A stretch of 64,000 nucleotides of DNA, taken from positions 7,130,001 to 7,194,000 of the forward strand of contig NZ_PJMX01000001.1 of the NCBI RefSeq assembly GCF_002846415.1, read 5' to 3'. The notes under the pieces were generated by a model. It worked only from the letters and a program-made list of their open reading frames with translations, was not told the DNA's origin and ran no database searches. The stretch's first letter is position 1. Every line of letters starts with the position of its first letter. Of the stretch, positions 1 to 8,447 are shown in pieces. Made by a program: the position numbers and the translations under genes. Source of the stretch: Streptomyces sp. TLI_146. Lineage in GTDB: Bacteria > Actinomycetota > Actinomycetes > Streptomycetales > Streptomycetaceae.

Positions 1-187
1 GCGTGTCCGTGGCGAGCGCGGCGACCCGCTCGCCGCCGCGGCCGACGGGCGTGGCCCCGCCGATCCCGCCCGGCAGGTCGTCGTCCGCCCCCCGGGCCGT
101 CGGTCTCTGTTCGCCGACGGGGGTGAGCCCGACTCTGACCCGGGCCCCGTCGTCGAGGATGAGTTCCATGTAATCGTCTTGCGGCAC
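1..187 (-). CDS. Trypco1 (CU044_2847-type) domain protein, partial
   Basis: The 5' part of a minus-strand gene that runs off the window start. The readable residues (MELILDDGARVRVGL and on) look like the beginning of the trypsin-co-occurring domain 1 family, small proteins found beside trypsin-like or caspase-like proteases and NTPases in Actinobacteria, often in suspected conflict systems. I take the GTG at 187 as start; an in-frame ATG at 169 is the alternative, and neither has a clear Shine-Dalgarno. The expected partner protease would lie outside the window. The assignment rests on about 60 residues and on recognition of the opening strand pattern, so it is moderate. Confidence 0.5.
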   Translation of the reverse strand, partial: MPQDDYMELILDDGARVRVGLTPVGEQRPTARGADDDLPGGIGGATPVGRGGERVAALATDT

Positions 188-261
188 GGGGACATTGTGG
201 GGGCAACTGCCGTCGGGGGCAGCATGGTTGACGGAATGCGCTGACGTGGATCCCTTGGTCG

Positions 262-753
262 TCAGCCCACCGCCCGGCCGTTCTCCAGCTCCACCGTGCC
301 CGTCTCCGCCGTGAGCGCGTCCAGCGCGGCGAGCACGCGGTGGCCCAGCTGCCCCGGCAGGTACGCGGTGAGCTCCTCGCGCGGGACCAGCCGCCAGTCG
401 GTCAGCTCCTCCTCCTGGAGGCGGATCGCGTGGAACCGGTCCTCGGGGAGGACGCCGCCGTCGTACACGTACGCGACGATCGGCGGCCGGTCCGGCCCCG
501 GCACCCAGTCGACCGCGAGCAGCCGTCCCGGGCTGACGTCCAGCCCGATCTCCTCCAGGGACTCGCGCCGGGCCGCCTGGCGGGGGGTCTCGTTCTGGTC
601 GGACTCGATGGTGCCGCCGGGCAGGGCCCAGCCGTCGCGGTAGTTGGGCCGCACGAGCAGGACATGGCCCCGGCCGTCACGGATGAGGGTGGCCGCGCCG
701 GCGAGGACGCGGGGGAGGGCGGCGATGTACTTCGCGTAGTCGTGGGTGGTCAC
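262..753 (-). CDS. NUDIX hydrolase
   Basis: A 163-residue NUDIX-fold pyrophosphohydrolase that probably cleaves a nucleoside-diphosphate-X compound; the substrate cannot be told. The Nudix box is visible around residues 46-71, beginning GGTIES and ending RESLEEIGL, which carries the metal-binding RExxEE core. The loop between the GG and the first conserved Glu is about two residues longer than the textbook GX5E spacing. The start is GTG at 753. There is no Shine-Dalgarno, but a -10-like TACCCT (761-766 on the minus strand) ends 7 nt before the start, so the message may be leaderless. The gene is followed by the BCCT gene on the far side, with no sign of an operon. Confidence 0.85.
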   Translation of the reverse strand: MTTHDYAKYIAALPRVLAGAATLIRDGRGHVLLVRPNYRDGWALPGGTIESDQNETPRQAARRESLEEIGLDVSPGRLLAVDWVPGPDRPPIVAYVYDGGVLPEDRFHAIRLQEEELTDWRLVPREELTAYLPGQLGHRVLAALDALTAETGTVELENGRAVG

Positions 754-837
754 GGGGGACAGGGTAGGTGCGCTGCCGTTCGGCCGCGGGGCCTCGGTGG
801 CGCGCCCACCCGGCGGAGCCGCACTGCCGCCACCCCG

Positions 838-2535
838 TCATCCCTCCGGTGTACCCGACGCGGTGCCGGAACCGCCGTCACCCGTACGGTACTTGGCCGT
901 TCGGCGGCGCTGCTCGGTGAGCGCCTCGCCCACCATGGTCCGCACCGCGTCCCGCACCCCGTGCAGCGCGTGGCCGCGCGCGGGCCCGGCGCCGGGGTCC
1001 TCGCGCAGCTCCTTGATGAGCGCCCAGCACAGCCCGAGCATCACGAGGACGAACGGCAGGGCCACCAGGATCGTGGCCGTCTGGAGCGACTTGAGGCCGC
1101 CCGCGACGAGCAGCACCGCCGCGACCGCCGCCATCAGCACGCCCCAGAGCACCACCAGCCAGGTCGGCGGGTGCAGCGAGCCCCGGCTGGTCAGCGAGCC
1201 CATCACCAGCGAGGCCGAGTCGGCGCTGGTGATGAAGTACGTCATGACCAGGACCATCGCGAGGTACGAGGTCACCGTGCCGATGGGCAGCGCGTCCAGC
1301 ATCGCGAAGAGCGAGGCCTCGGCGCCGTCCTTCACCTTGGCCGCCAGATCGGCCGTCCCGGTGGAGTCGAGGCGGATCGCGCTCCCGCCCATCACGCAGA
1401 ACCACAGGACGGTCGCCCCGCTCGGCACCAGCAGCACGCCGACCAGGAACTCCCGGACGGTGCGGCCGCGCGAGATGCGCGCGATGAAGGTCCCGACGAA
1501 GGGCGCCCAGGACAGCCACCACGCCCAGTAGAAGATCGTCCATGCGCCCAGCCAGGTCCGGTCGGTGAAGGCGCCGGTGCGGCTGGCCATGGGCAGCAGC
1601 TGGTGCAGATAGCCGCCGACGGACGCCGGGATGGTGTCCAGGACGTAGACCGTTGGCCCGAGCAGGAAGACGAAGAGCATCAGGGCGGCGGCCAGCACGA
1701 TGTTGATCGTGGACAGCCACTTCACGCCCTTGTGCAGCCCGGAGAACGCGGACAGGACGAAGGCCGCCGAGAGCGAGGCGATGATGATCAGCTCGGTGGC
1801 GGTGGAGTCGTTCACGTCCGCCGTGATCTCCAGGCCCTTGGCGACCTGGAGCGCGCCGAGGCCGAGGCTGGTCGCGGTGCCGAAGACGGTCGCGAAGACC
1901 GCGAGCAGGTCGATGCAGCGGCCGGGCCAGCCGTCCGCGCGCCGGGCGCCGATCAGCGGTACGAAGGCGGCGGAGAGCCGGTTGCCGCGCGCCTTGCGGA
2001 ACCCGGCGTACGCCAGGGCCAGCCCCGCCATGCCGTAGATCGCCCAGGGGGTGAGCGTCCAGTGGAAGAACGAGTACTCCAGGGCCGTGCGCGCCGCGTC
2101 GCCGGTCCGGGGCGCGGCGCCGCTCGCGGGCGGCGGGGTGAGGTAGTGGGTGAGCGGCTCGCCCACCCCGTAGAACATCAGGCCGATGCCCATGCCCGCG
2201 CTGAACATCATCGCGATCCACGCGAGGTTGGTGAACTCGGGCTCGGAGTCGTCGGCGCCGAGCCGGATCCGCCCGTACCGGCTGATCGCGAGCACCACGC
2301 ACAGGACGAGGAAGGCGTCGGCGGCGATCACGAACAGCCAGGCGAAGTTGGCGAGCACCCAGGCCAGGGCGGTGGCGGAGGCGCTGTCGAAGGAGTGCTT
2401 GCCGAGCGCGGCCCAGGCGACCACGGCCACCACCGCGGCCACCCCGATCGCGACGACGGTGAGGTCGGGCGCCGGGTTCTCCGGGTGGTCGGGCGGGGCG
2501 CCGGGGCCGGAATGATCGATCGAATCCGTGCTCAT
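838..2535 (-). CDS. BCCT family transporter (betaine/choline/carnitine type)
   Basis: A 565-residue integral membrane transporter of the betaine-choline-carnitine family, which takes up quaternary ammonium compatible solutes with Na+ or H+. After a hydrophilic N-terminus of about 24 residues come about 12 hydrophobic segments. The glycine-rich family stretch MFSAGMGIGLMFYGVGEP lies near residues 110-127. The tryptophan-rich signature (FYWAWWLSWAPFVGTF) lies in the second half, followed by the RISRGRTVREF loop. A hydrophilic C-terminal tail of about 60 residues could be an osmosensory or regulatory extension, as in BetP-type proteins. Exact substrate is unknown. A -10-like CATAGT lies shortly upstream of the ATG. 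Confidence 0.92.
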   Translation of the reverse strand: MSTDSIDHSGPGAPPDHPENPAPDLTVVAIGVAAVVAVVAWAALGKHSFDSASATALAWVLANFAWLFVIAADAFLVLCVVLAISRYGRIRLGADDSEPEFTNLAWIAMMFSAGMGIGLMFYGVGEPLTHYLTPPPASGAAPRTGDAARTALEYSFFHWTLTPWAIYGMAGLALAYAGFRKARGNRLSAAFVPLIGARRADGWPGRCIDLLAVFATVFGTATSLGLGALQVAKGLEITADVNDSTATELIIIASLSAAFVLSAFSGLHKGVKWLSTINIVLAAALMLFVFLLGPTVYVLDTIPASVGGYLHQLLPMASRTGAFTDRTWLGAWTIFYWAWWLSWAPFVGTFIARISRGRTVREFLVGVLLVPSGATVLWFCVMGGSAIRLDSTGTADLAAKVKDGAEASLFAMLDALPIGTVTSYLAMVLVMTYFITSADSASLVMGSLTSRGSLHPPTWLVVLWGVLMAAVAAVLLVAGGLKSLQTATILVALPFVLVMLGLCWALIKELREDPGAGPARGHALHGVRDAVRTMVGEALTEQRRRTAKYRTGDGGSGTASGTPEG

Positions 2536-2678
2536 GGCGCCCCACTATGGTCCGCGATATGGAGGTTTCGTGGGGTGGCACGCCGTCCCGCCGTGCAGGA
2601 CTCCTATGGGCAGGGCCGCGTACGGCGGATAGGGTCGGAGCGGCGCGACTGCCTGTTCGATAGCAAGGGATTAGCAAG

Positions 2679-3833
2679 GTGACGGACGGAGCAGTTTTCG
2701 AATCCGCGCGCGTGCTGGTGGCGGCGGACAAGTTCAAGGGCTCGCTCACGGCCGTACAGGTCGCGGAGCGGGTGACGGCCGGGCTGCGGCGGATCGTGCC
2801 CGGTCTGGCGGTGGAGACCCTGCCGGTGGCCGACGGCGGCGACGGCACGGTCGCGGCGGCGGTCGCGGCCGGGTTCGCCCGCCGCGAGGCCCGGGTCACC
2901 GGTCCGCTCGGCACCCCGGTCACCGCGGCCTTCGCGGTACGGGACGGGGTGGCCGTGGTCGAGATGGCGGAGGCGTCCGGCCTCCAGCACCTCCCCGAGG
3001 GCGTCTTCGCCCCGCTGACCGCCACCACGTACGGCTCGGGCGAGCTGCTGCTCGCCGCGCTCGACGCGGGGGCGCGCACGATCGTGTTCGGGGTGGGCGG
3101 CAGCGCCACCACGGACGGCGGCGCGGGCATGCTGTCGGCGCTCGGGGCGCGCTTCCTGGACGCGGCGGGCGAGCCCGTGGCGCCGGGGGGCGGCCCGCTC
3201 GCCACGTTGGCCACGGCGGACCTCTCCGGCCTTGACCCCCGGTTCGCCTCGGTCGACCTGGTGCTGGCCAGCGACGTGGACAACCCGCTGACGGGGCCCA
3301 AGGGGGCGCCCGCGGTGTACGGGCCGCAGAAGGGTGCCACGCCCGAGGACGTGGCGACCCTGGACGCGGCGCTCGGCCACTTCGCCGAGGTCCTGGAGGC
3401 GTCCGTGGGCCCCCGTGCCGCCGAGGCGGCCCTCGCCCCGGGTGCGGGCGCGGCGGGCGGCATCGGATACGGCGCGCTGGTCGCCCTGGGGGCGACGTTC
3501 CGGCCGGGCATCGAGGTCATGCTGGACGTCCTCGGCTTCGCCCCGGCCCTGGCCCGGGCCACCCTGGTGATCACCGGCGAGGGCTCGCTCGACGAGCAGA
3601 CCCTGCACGGGAAGGCCCCGGCGGGCGTGGCGGCGGCGGCCCGGGCCGCGGGCATCGAGGTCGTCGCGGTCTGCGGCCGCCTCGCCCTGCCCCCGGAGGC
3701 CCTGGGCACGGCGGGCATCCGCCGCGCCTACGCCCTCACGGCCCTGGAGCCGGACCCGGCTCGCTGCATGGCCGAGGCGGGCCCGCTGCTGGAGCGCACG
3801 GCGGAACAGATCGCCAGGGACTTCTTGACCTGA
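2679..3833 (+). CDS. glycerate kinase
   Basis: A 384-residue member of the GarK/GlxK glycerate kinase family, which phosphorylates D-glycerate with ATP to 2- or 3-phosphoglycerate. Family landmarks are the N-terminal VAADKFKGSLTA, the PVADGGDGT stretch and the central GVGGSATTDGGAGML motif; the length is normal. The start is GTG at 2679, preceded by AAGGG about 10 nt upstream. It stands alone, divergent from the BCCT gene. Its metabolic context (glyoxylate or glycerate disposal) would fit the ethylmalonyl-CoA genes further on, which release glyoxylate, but this link is inference only. Confidence 0.92.
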   Translation: MTDGAVFESARVLVAADKFKGSLTAVQVAERVTAGLRRIVPGLAVETLPVADGGDGTVAAAVAAGFARREARVTGPLGTPVTAAFAVRDGVAVVEMAEASGLQHLPEGVFAPLTATTYGSGELLLAALDAGARTIVFGVGGSATTDGGAGMLSALGARFLDAAGEPVAPGGGPLATLATADLSGLDPRFASVDLVLASDVDNPLTGPKGAPAVYGPQKGATPEDVATLDAALGHFAEVLEASVGPRAAEAALAPGAGAAGGIGYGALVALGATFRPGIEVMLDVLGFAPALARATLVITGEGSLDEQTLHGKAPAGVAAAARAAGIEVVAVCGRLALPPEALGTAGIRRAYALTALEPDPARCMAEAGPLLERTAEQIARDFLT

Positions 3834-3859
3834 CCGTTTCGCCTGCGGGGCGCCCACTA

Positions 3860-3962
3860 GGGGCGCGGGGAACTGCGCGCTCAGCCAGGCACGGTCCGCA
3901 GGCGAAGGGTCATCGTTCGTCTGCGGACGGTGCTGGGCCGCTCGCGCAGTTCCCCGCGCCCC
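3860..3962. repeat. head-to-head pair of the ~50-bp GGGGCGCGGGGAACTGCGCG repeat (units A1, A2)
   Basis: Unit A1 reads forward (3860-3908) and A2 in reverse complement (3914-3962). Their outer arms, GGGGCGCGGGGAACTGCGCG at 3860-3879 and its exact complement at 3943-3962, pair over 20 bp. Inner parts (CGGTCCGCAG with CTGCGGACGG) also pair, giving a hairpin of about 100 nt. It lies between the convergent glycerate kinase and pssA genes and could end transcription from the kinase side. Related units occur near 15.3, 34.1 and 36.9 kb. Confidence 0.8.
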
Positions 3963-4025
3963 CCAGGTGCGCAGCCACAGACTGCCCGCAGGCGAACCGA
4001 TCGCACCCCACGCCGCGCAAGCGAA

Positions 4026-4056
4026 AGGGCCCCGGGCCGAAACGGTCCAGGGCCCT
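4026..4056 (-). terminator. hairpin terminator after pssA
   Basis: An imperfect inverted repeat with a GGGCCC/GGGCCC outer stem, a CCG/CGG inner stem and an AAA loop. It begins 20 nt past the pssA stop on the minus strand and is followed by TTTCG. Typical intrinsic terminator of a GC-rich genome, with only a short U-tract. Confidence 0.7.
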
Positions 4057-4076
4057 ACACACCGCGCCGCCAGGCG

Positions 4077-4928
4077 CTACGGCTGGGCCGCCCGCGCCTC
4101 ACGGCGGTTGTCGCGGATCGAGTTCACCCGGCGAGCCGTGGCGAACAGCGGAATCACCGCGCCCAGGACGACCTGGAGCACACAGCCCGTCTGGAGCAGC
4201 AGCTGACCGCCGGGCGCGTCGAACGCCCAGGCCGCCAGCAGCCCCATCGCGCCCACGATCCAGCTGAGCATGGCCACCGCGAGGATCCCCCGCGGCTTCG
4301 GGTACTCGACCCGGCTGACCATCAGCCACGCCACCCCTATGACGGCGAGCAGCGTCGGCACGAACGGCAGCTCAAGGAGCACGATCGAGACGACGGTGAG
4401 CGCGCCGAAGGGGCTCGGCATGCCCTGGAACATGCCGTCCTTCATCGTCACGCACGAGAATCTCGCCAGCCGCAGCACCACCGCCAGCAGCACCGTGATC
4501 GCCGCCACGGCCGCCACCCGCTGATGGGCGTCGTCCGCGACCATGCCGTACACGAGTACGAAGTACGCCGGGGCGAGCCCGAAGCTGATCAGGTCCGAGA
4601 GGTTGTCCAGCTCGGCCCCCATGGGCGAGCTCCGCAGCTTCCGCGCGACCAGGCCGTCGCAGAGGTCGAAGATCGCCGCGAGCAGCATCAGGATCACGGC
4701 GGTCGCGGCGGAGTGCCGCGCCATGCCGGTCTCGGCGCTGCCCGACAGGTGCGGGATGAGGATTCCGGTGGTGGTGAAGTACACCGCCATGAACCCGCAG
4801 GTCGCGTTGCCGAGCGTGAGGGTGTCCGCTATCGACAGCCGCAGGGAGAGGGGCATCTCCTCCGCGTCGTCGTCGGCGTCCGCGCCCGGCACCCAGTCGG
4901 TCTGGGTGTCCGGATCAATCACGGTCAA
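4077..4928 (-). CDS. pssA: CDP-diacylglycerol--serine O-phosphatidyltransferase
   Basis: A 283-residue membrane enzyme that joins CDP-diacylglycerol and L-serine to give phosphatidylserine and CMP. The CDP-alcohol phosphatidyltransferase motif is visible as DGLVAR followed by GAELDNLSD, with all the conserved Asp residues; the Arg-to-Gly spacing is seven residues here rather than the usual eight. About six to eight hydrophobic segments follow. It overlaps the end of psd by 14 nt (4915-4928), so the two are translationally coupled and supply consecutive steps to phosphatidylethanolamine. A hairpin terminator follows at 4026-4056. Confidence 0.93.
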   Translation of the reverse strand: MTVIDPDTQTDWVPGADADDDAEEMPLSLRLSIADTLTLGNATCGFMAVYFTTTGILIPHLSGSAETGMARHSAATAVILMLLAAIFDLCDGLVARKLRSSPMGAELDNLSDLISFGLAPAYFVLVYGMVADDAHQRVAAVAAITVLLAVVLRLARFSCVTMKDGMFQGMPSPFGALTVVSIVLLELPFVPTLLAVIGVAWLMVSRVEYPKPRGILAVAMLSWIVGAMGLLAAWAFDAPGGQLLLQTGCVLQVVLGAVIPLFATARRVNSIRDNRREARAAQP

Positions 4929-5571
4929 TTCGAGTCACCCCCGCGGTGGTCTTCTGCCCGACCTCGACAGCGACCTCGACCCCCTCCGGAAGATAGATGT
5001 CGACGCGGGAGCCGAACCGGATGAGACCGATCCGCTCGCCCTGCTCCACCTTGGTGCCCTGGGGGATGTAGGGGACGATCCGCCGCGCCACCGCACCCGC
5101 GATCTGCACCATCTCGATGTCGCCGAGCTCGGTGTCGAAGTGCCAGACAACGCGCTCGTTGTTCTCGCTCTCCTTGTTGAACGCCGGAACGAAGCCGCCG
5201 GGCACGTGCTCGACGGACGTCACCGTGCCGGCCAGGGGCGCGCGGTTGACGTGGACGTTCAGCGGGCTCATGAAGATCGCGACGCGGGTGCGTCCGTCCT
5301 TCCACGGCATGATGCTCTGCACCACGCCGTCGGCGGGGGAGATGACCCGCCCGGTAGCGATCTCGCGCTCGGGGTCGCGGAAGAACCACAGCATGCCCGC
5401 CGCGAGCGCGGTGGCGGGCACGGCCACGGCCTTGGCGGCGCCGGAGCGGCGCGCGCGGGCGAGGCTGAGGGCTGCGGTGGCGACGGTCGGCAGAAGCCAC
5501 GGCGATGCTCCGCGAGCAAGACGTCCCTGGAGGAAACCGTCGCGAGATGCAGAGGTTTGGCTGTGGGGCAT
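4915..5571 (-). CDS. psd: phosphatidylserine decarboxylase proenzyme
   Basis: A 218-residue short-form phosphatidylserine decarboxylase, which converts phosphatidylserine to phosphatidylethanolamine and CO2. The proenzyme cleaves itself between Gly187 and Ser188 (in LIRFGSRVD) and Ser188 becomes the pyruvoyl group. The catalytic Asp lies in SPADGVV (Asp81), with VWHFD near residue 142. One or two N-terminal hydrophobic stretches (residues 28-36 and 47-63) suggest membrane association. I chose the ATG at 5571, with GAAGG 7 nt upstream, over an upstream ATG at 5658 that lacks family similarity. It forms an operon with pssA. A weak promoter candidate (TTCCCA, 18 bp, TAGCAT) lies within 100 bp upstream. 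Confidence 0.92.
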   Translation of the reverse strand: MPHSQTSASRDGFLQGRLARGASPWLLPTVATAALSLARARRSGAAKAVAVPATALAAGMLWFFRDPEREIATGRVISPADGVVQSIMPWKDGRTRVAIFMSPLNVHVNRAPLAGTVTSVEHVPGGFVPAFNKESENNERVVWHFDTELGDIEMVQIAGAVARRIVPYIPQGTKVEQGERIGLIRFGSRVDIYLPEGVEVAVEVGQKTTAGVTRIDRD

Positions 5572-5756
5572 GGATGACCTTCGTAGCGGATGATGCCGCG
5601 CTGGCAAGTGGGGGACGGCGGCTGGTTTACCAGCGATGCTATCGGTTGCGAGCCGCAACTGGGAAAGCCAGAAGCCGAGTCGGTCGGCCGGAAGCCCTCA
5701 GAAATCGCCTACAGGGTGTGATGTTCTTCGCGGCCAAACCGACCTAAAAGCGGCAA

Positions 5757-6962
5757 TCAACCCTGGAATCGGTACTCTTCGAGAAGCCGACGCCCAATGA
5801 TCATTTTTTGGATCTCGGCGGTACCTTCACCGATGAGCAGCATCGGCGCCTCGCGGTACAGGCGCTCGATCTCGTACTCCTTCGAGAAGCCGTAGCCACC
5901 GTGGATACGGAAGGCGTCCTCCACGACCTCCTTGCAGTATTCGGAGGCGAGGTACTTCGCCATCCCTGCTTCAAGGTCGTTTCGTTCCCCGGAGTCCTTT
6001 TTGCGTGCTGCGTTGACCATCATGGCATGAGCGGCCTCGACCTTGGTAGCCATCTCGGCCAGCTTGAACTGAATCGCCTGGTGCTGGGCGATCGCTTTGC
6101 CGAAAGTGTGACGTTGCTGGGCATACGAGACACCCAGCTCAAATGCACGCTGAGCGACGCCGCAGCCACGCGCCGCGACGTTGACGCGGCCGACCTCGAC
6201 TCCGTCCATCATTTGGTAAAACCCTCGGCCGGTGACCCCGCCGAGGACCCGATTGGCCGGAATGCGTAGTCCGTCCATGATGAGTTCGGTCGTGTCGACG
6301 CCCTTGTAACCCATCTTGTCGATCTTGCCGGGGATGGTCAGACCGGGCCGGACCTCTCCGAAGCCGGGCTCCTTCTCCACCAGGAAGGTCGTCATCGACT
6401 TGTGGGGGGCGGTTCCCTCGGGGTGTCCTTCGTCACTCCGGCACAGAACGGCCACGAGCGATGACGTTCCGCCATTGGTCAGCCACATCTTCTGGCCGTT
6501 CAGGACGTACTCGTCGCCGTCCTTGACGCCCTTGGACGTGATCGCCGACACATCCGAGCCGAGCGCGGGCTCCGACATCGAGAACGCGCCGCGCACCTCG
6601 CCCAGCGCCATCCGGGGCAGGAAGGTGTCCTTCTGCTCCTGGGTGCCGTGCTGCTTGAGCATGTACGCCACGATGAAGTGCGTGTTGATGATGCCGGAGA
6701 CCGACATCCAGCCGCGCGCGATCTCCTCGACGCAGAGCGCGTACGTCAGGAGCGACTCGCCCAGACCGCCGTACTCCTCGGGGATCATCAGCCCGAACAG
6801 GCCGAGCTCCTTGAGGCCTTCGACGATCTGCGTCGGGTACTCGTCCTTGTGCTCCAGCTGCGTCGCGACCGGAATGATCTCCTTGTCGACGAAGTCCCGG
6901 ACGGTGGCCAGGATTTCCTGCTGGACGTCGGTCAGACCGGCGGTCTGGGCGAGACGGGCCAT
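5757..6962 (-). CDS. mcd: acyl-CoA dehydrogenase, probable (2S)-methylsuccinyl-CoA dehydrogenase
   Basis: A 401-residue FAD-dependent acyl-CoA dehydrogenase. Landmarks are FSMSEPALGSDVSAI (flavin and substrate binding), KMWLTNG and the C-terminal HGGYGFSKEYEIERLYREA block. By position in the ethylmalonyl-CoA cluster it should oxidise methylsuccinyl-CoA to mesaconyl-CoA. This is inferred from neighbours, since family members are hard to separate by sequence alone. The start ATG at 6962 lies 2 nt past the stop of mch, so the two are co-translated. A longer in-frame opening up to 7067 runs inside mch and is not supported. It is the last gene of the operon. Confidence 0.88.
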   Translation of the reverse strand: MARLAQTAGLTDVQQEILATVRDFVDKEIIPVATQLEHKDEYPTQIVEGLKELGLFGLMIPEEYGGLGESLLTYALCVEEIARGWMSVSGIINTHFIVAYMLKQHGTQEQKDTFLPRMALGEVRGAFSMSEPALGSDVSAITSKGVKDGDEYVLNGQKMWLTNGGTSSLVAVLCRSDEGHPEGTAPHKSMTTFLVEKEPGFGEVRPGLTIPGKIDKMGYKGVDTTELIMDGLRIPANRVLGGVTGRGFYQMMDGVEVGRVNVAARGCGVAQRAFELGVSYAQQRHTFGKAIAQHQAIQFKLAEMATKVEAAHAMMVNAARKKDSGERNDLEAGMAKYLASEYCKEVVEDAFRIHGGYGFSKEYEIERLYREAPMLLIGEGTAEIQKMIIGRRLLEEYRFQG

Positions 6963-6964
6963 GG

Positions 6965-7477
6965 CTACTTCTCCTGCTGCTTCAGCTCCGGGCGGCCGGG
7001 CTGCTCGCCGCCGCGCTCCTTGATGTACGTCTCGGTGGGGACCATCACCTTGCGGCGGAACACGCACACCAGCGTGCCGTCCTGCTTGTAGCCCTTGGTC
7101 TCGACGTAGACGATCCCGCGGTCCGACTTGGACCTGGAGGGCGTCTTGTCGAGGACCGTGGTCTCGCCGTAGATCGTGTCGCCGTGGAAGGTCGGCGCCA
7201 CGTGCTTGAGCGACTCCACCTCCAGGTTGGCGATCGCCTTGCCGGACACGTCCGGCACGCTCATGCCGAGCAGCAGGGAGTAGATGTAGTTGCCCACGAC
7301 GACGTTCTTGCCGAAGTCGGTCGTCTTCTCCGCGTAGTTGCTGTCCATGTGGAGCGGGTGGTGGTTCATGGTGAGCAGACAGAACAGGTGGTCGTCGTAC
7401 TCGGTGACCGTCTTCCCGGGCCAGTGCTTGTACACGTCCCCGACGGTGAACTCTTCGTAGGTGCGGCCGAACTGCAT
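6965..7477 (-). CDS. mch: MaoC-family hydratase, probable mesaconyl-CoA hydratase
   Basis: A 170-residue single hot-dog-fold MaoC-like protein. In the ethylmalonyl-CoA pathway this position hydrates mesaconyl-CoA to beta-methylmalyl-CoA. The hydratase-2-type motif appears as TMNHHPLHMD (about residues 36-45); the usual GDxNPxH aspartate is Asn here, as I recall for Mch-type members. The second half carries GxTxYGET-like beta strands (DTIYGETTVLDK). It lies 4 nt downstream of mcl and 2 nt upstream of mcd. Function is inferred from family plus operon position. Confidence 0.85.
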   Translation of the reverse strand: MQFGRTYEEFTVGDVYKHWPGKTVTEYDDHLFCLLTMNHHPLHMDSNYAEKTTDFGKNVVVGNYIYSLLLGMSVPDVSGKAIANLEVESLKHVAPTFHGDTIYGETTVLDKTPSRSKSDRGIVYVETKGYKQDGTLVCVFRRKVMVPTETYIKERGGEQPGRPELKQQEK

Positions 7478-7481
7478 GGTG

Positions 7482-8447
7482 TTACGCCTCCGGGATCTCG
7501 AACTTCGACGTGCGCTGCATACCGGCCGCCCGGCCCTTGCCCGAGATGACCAGCGCCATCTTGCGGCTGGCCTCGTCGATCATCTCGTCGCCGAGCATCG
7601 CCGAGCCCTTCTTGCCGCCGGCCTCGGAGGTGAAGTACTCGTATGCGTCGAGGATGAGCTCGGCGTGGTCGTAGTCCTCCTGGGAGGGCGAGAAGACCTC
7701 GTTGGCCGCCTCGACCTGGCCGGGGTGCAGCACCCACTTGCCGTCGAAGCCGAGGGCGGCGGCGCGCTGGGCGACCGCCTTGTAGCCGTCGATGTTCTTG
7801 ATCTGGAGGTAGGGGCCGTCGATCGCCTGGAGGTTGTTGGCGCGGGCGGCCATCAGGATCTTCATCAGGATGTAGTGGTAGGCGTCCGCCGGGTAGCCGG
7901 GCGGCTGCTCGCCCACGACCAGCGACTTCATGTTGATCGACGCCATGAAGTCGGCCGGGCCGAAGATGATCGTCTCGACGCGCTGGGAGGCCGTGGCGAT
8001 CTCGTTGACGTTGTTCAGGCCCTGGGCGTTCTCGATCTGCGCCTCGATGCCGATCTTGCCGACCTCGAAGCCCATCGTCTTCTCGATCTGGGTCAGCAGG
8101 AGGTCGAGCGCCACGATCTGCTGGGGGGTCTGCACCTTCGGCAGCATGATGCAGTCGAGGTTGTGCCCCGCGCCCTCGACGACCGTCACGACATCGCGGT
8201 ACGTCCACTCGGTCGTCCAGTCGTTGACCCGGACGACCCGGGTCTTGCCGGTCCAGTCGCCCTCGTTCAGGAACTTGACGATGGTGTGCCGGGCCTCCGG
8301 CTTGGCGAGCGGCGCGCAGGCGTCCTCCAGGTCCAGGAAGACCTGGTCGGCGGGGAGGCCCTGCGCCTTCTCCAGGAAGCGCGGGTTCGAGCCCGGGACG
8401 GCCAGGCACGAACGGCGCGGCCGGAGACGGTTGACAGAGCTGGTCAT
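7482..8447 (-). CDS. mcl: HpcH/HpaI aldolase/citrate lyase family protein, probable beta-methylmalyl-CoA (malyl-CoA) lyase
   Basis: A 321-residue CitE-like TIM-barrel lyase. In this pathway it should split beta-methylmalyl-CoA into glyoxylate and propionyl-CoA. Family features are CLAVPGSNPRFLEKA at the N-terminus, FLDLEDACAP (metal-binding acidic residues), and the IIFGPADFMASI strand. The start ATG at 8447 has GGAGG 6 nt upstream and overlaps the reconstructed stop of ecm (ATGA), which indicates translational coupling. A longer opening to 8567 lies over the 3' end of ecm and is a frame artefact. Confidence 0.88.
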   Translation of the reverse strand: MTSSVNRLRPRRSCLAVPGSNPRFLEKAQGLPADQVFLDLEDACAPLAKPEARHTIVKFLNEGDWTGKTRVVRVNDWTTEWTYRDVVTVVEGAGHNLDCIMLPKVQTPQQIVALDLLLTQIEKTMGFEVGKIGIEAQIENAQGLNNVNEIATASQRVETIIFGPADFMASINMKSLVVGEQPPGYPADAYHYILMKILMAARANNLQAIDGPYLQIKNIDGYKAVAQRAAALGFDGKWVLHPGQVEAANEVFSPSQEDYDHAELILDAYEYFTSEAGGKKGSAMLGDEMIDEASRKMALVISGKGRAAGMQRTSKFEIPEA

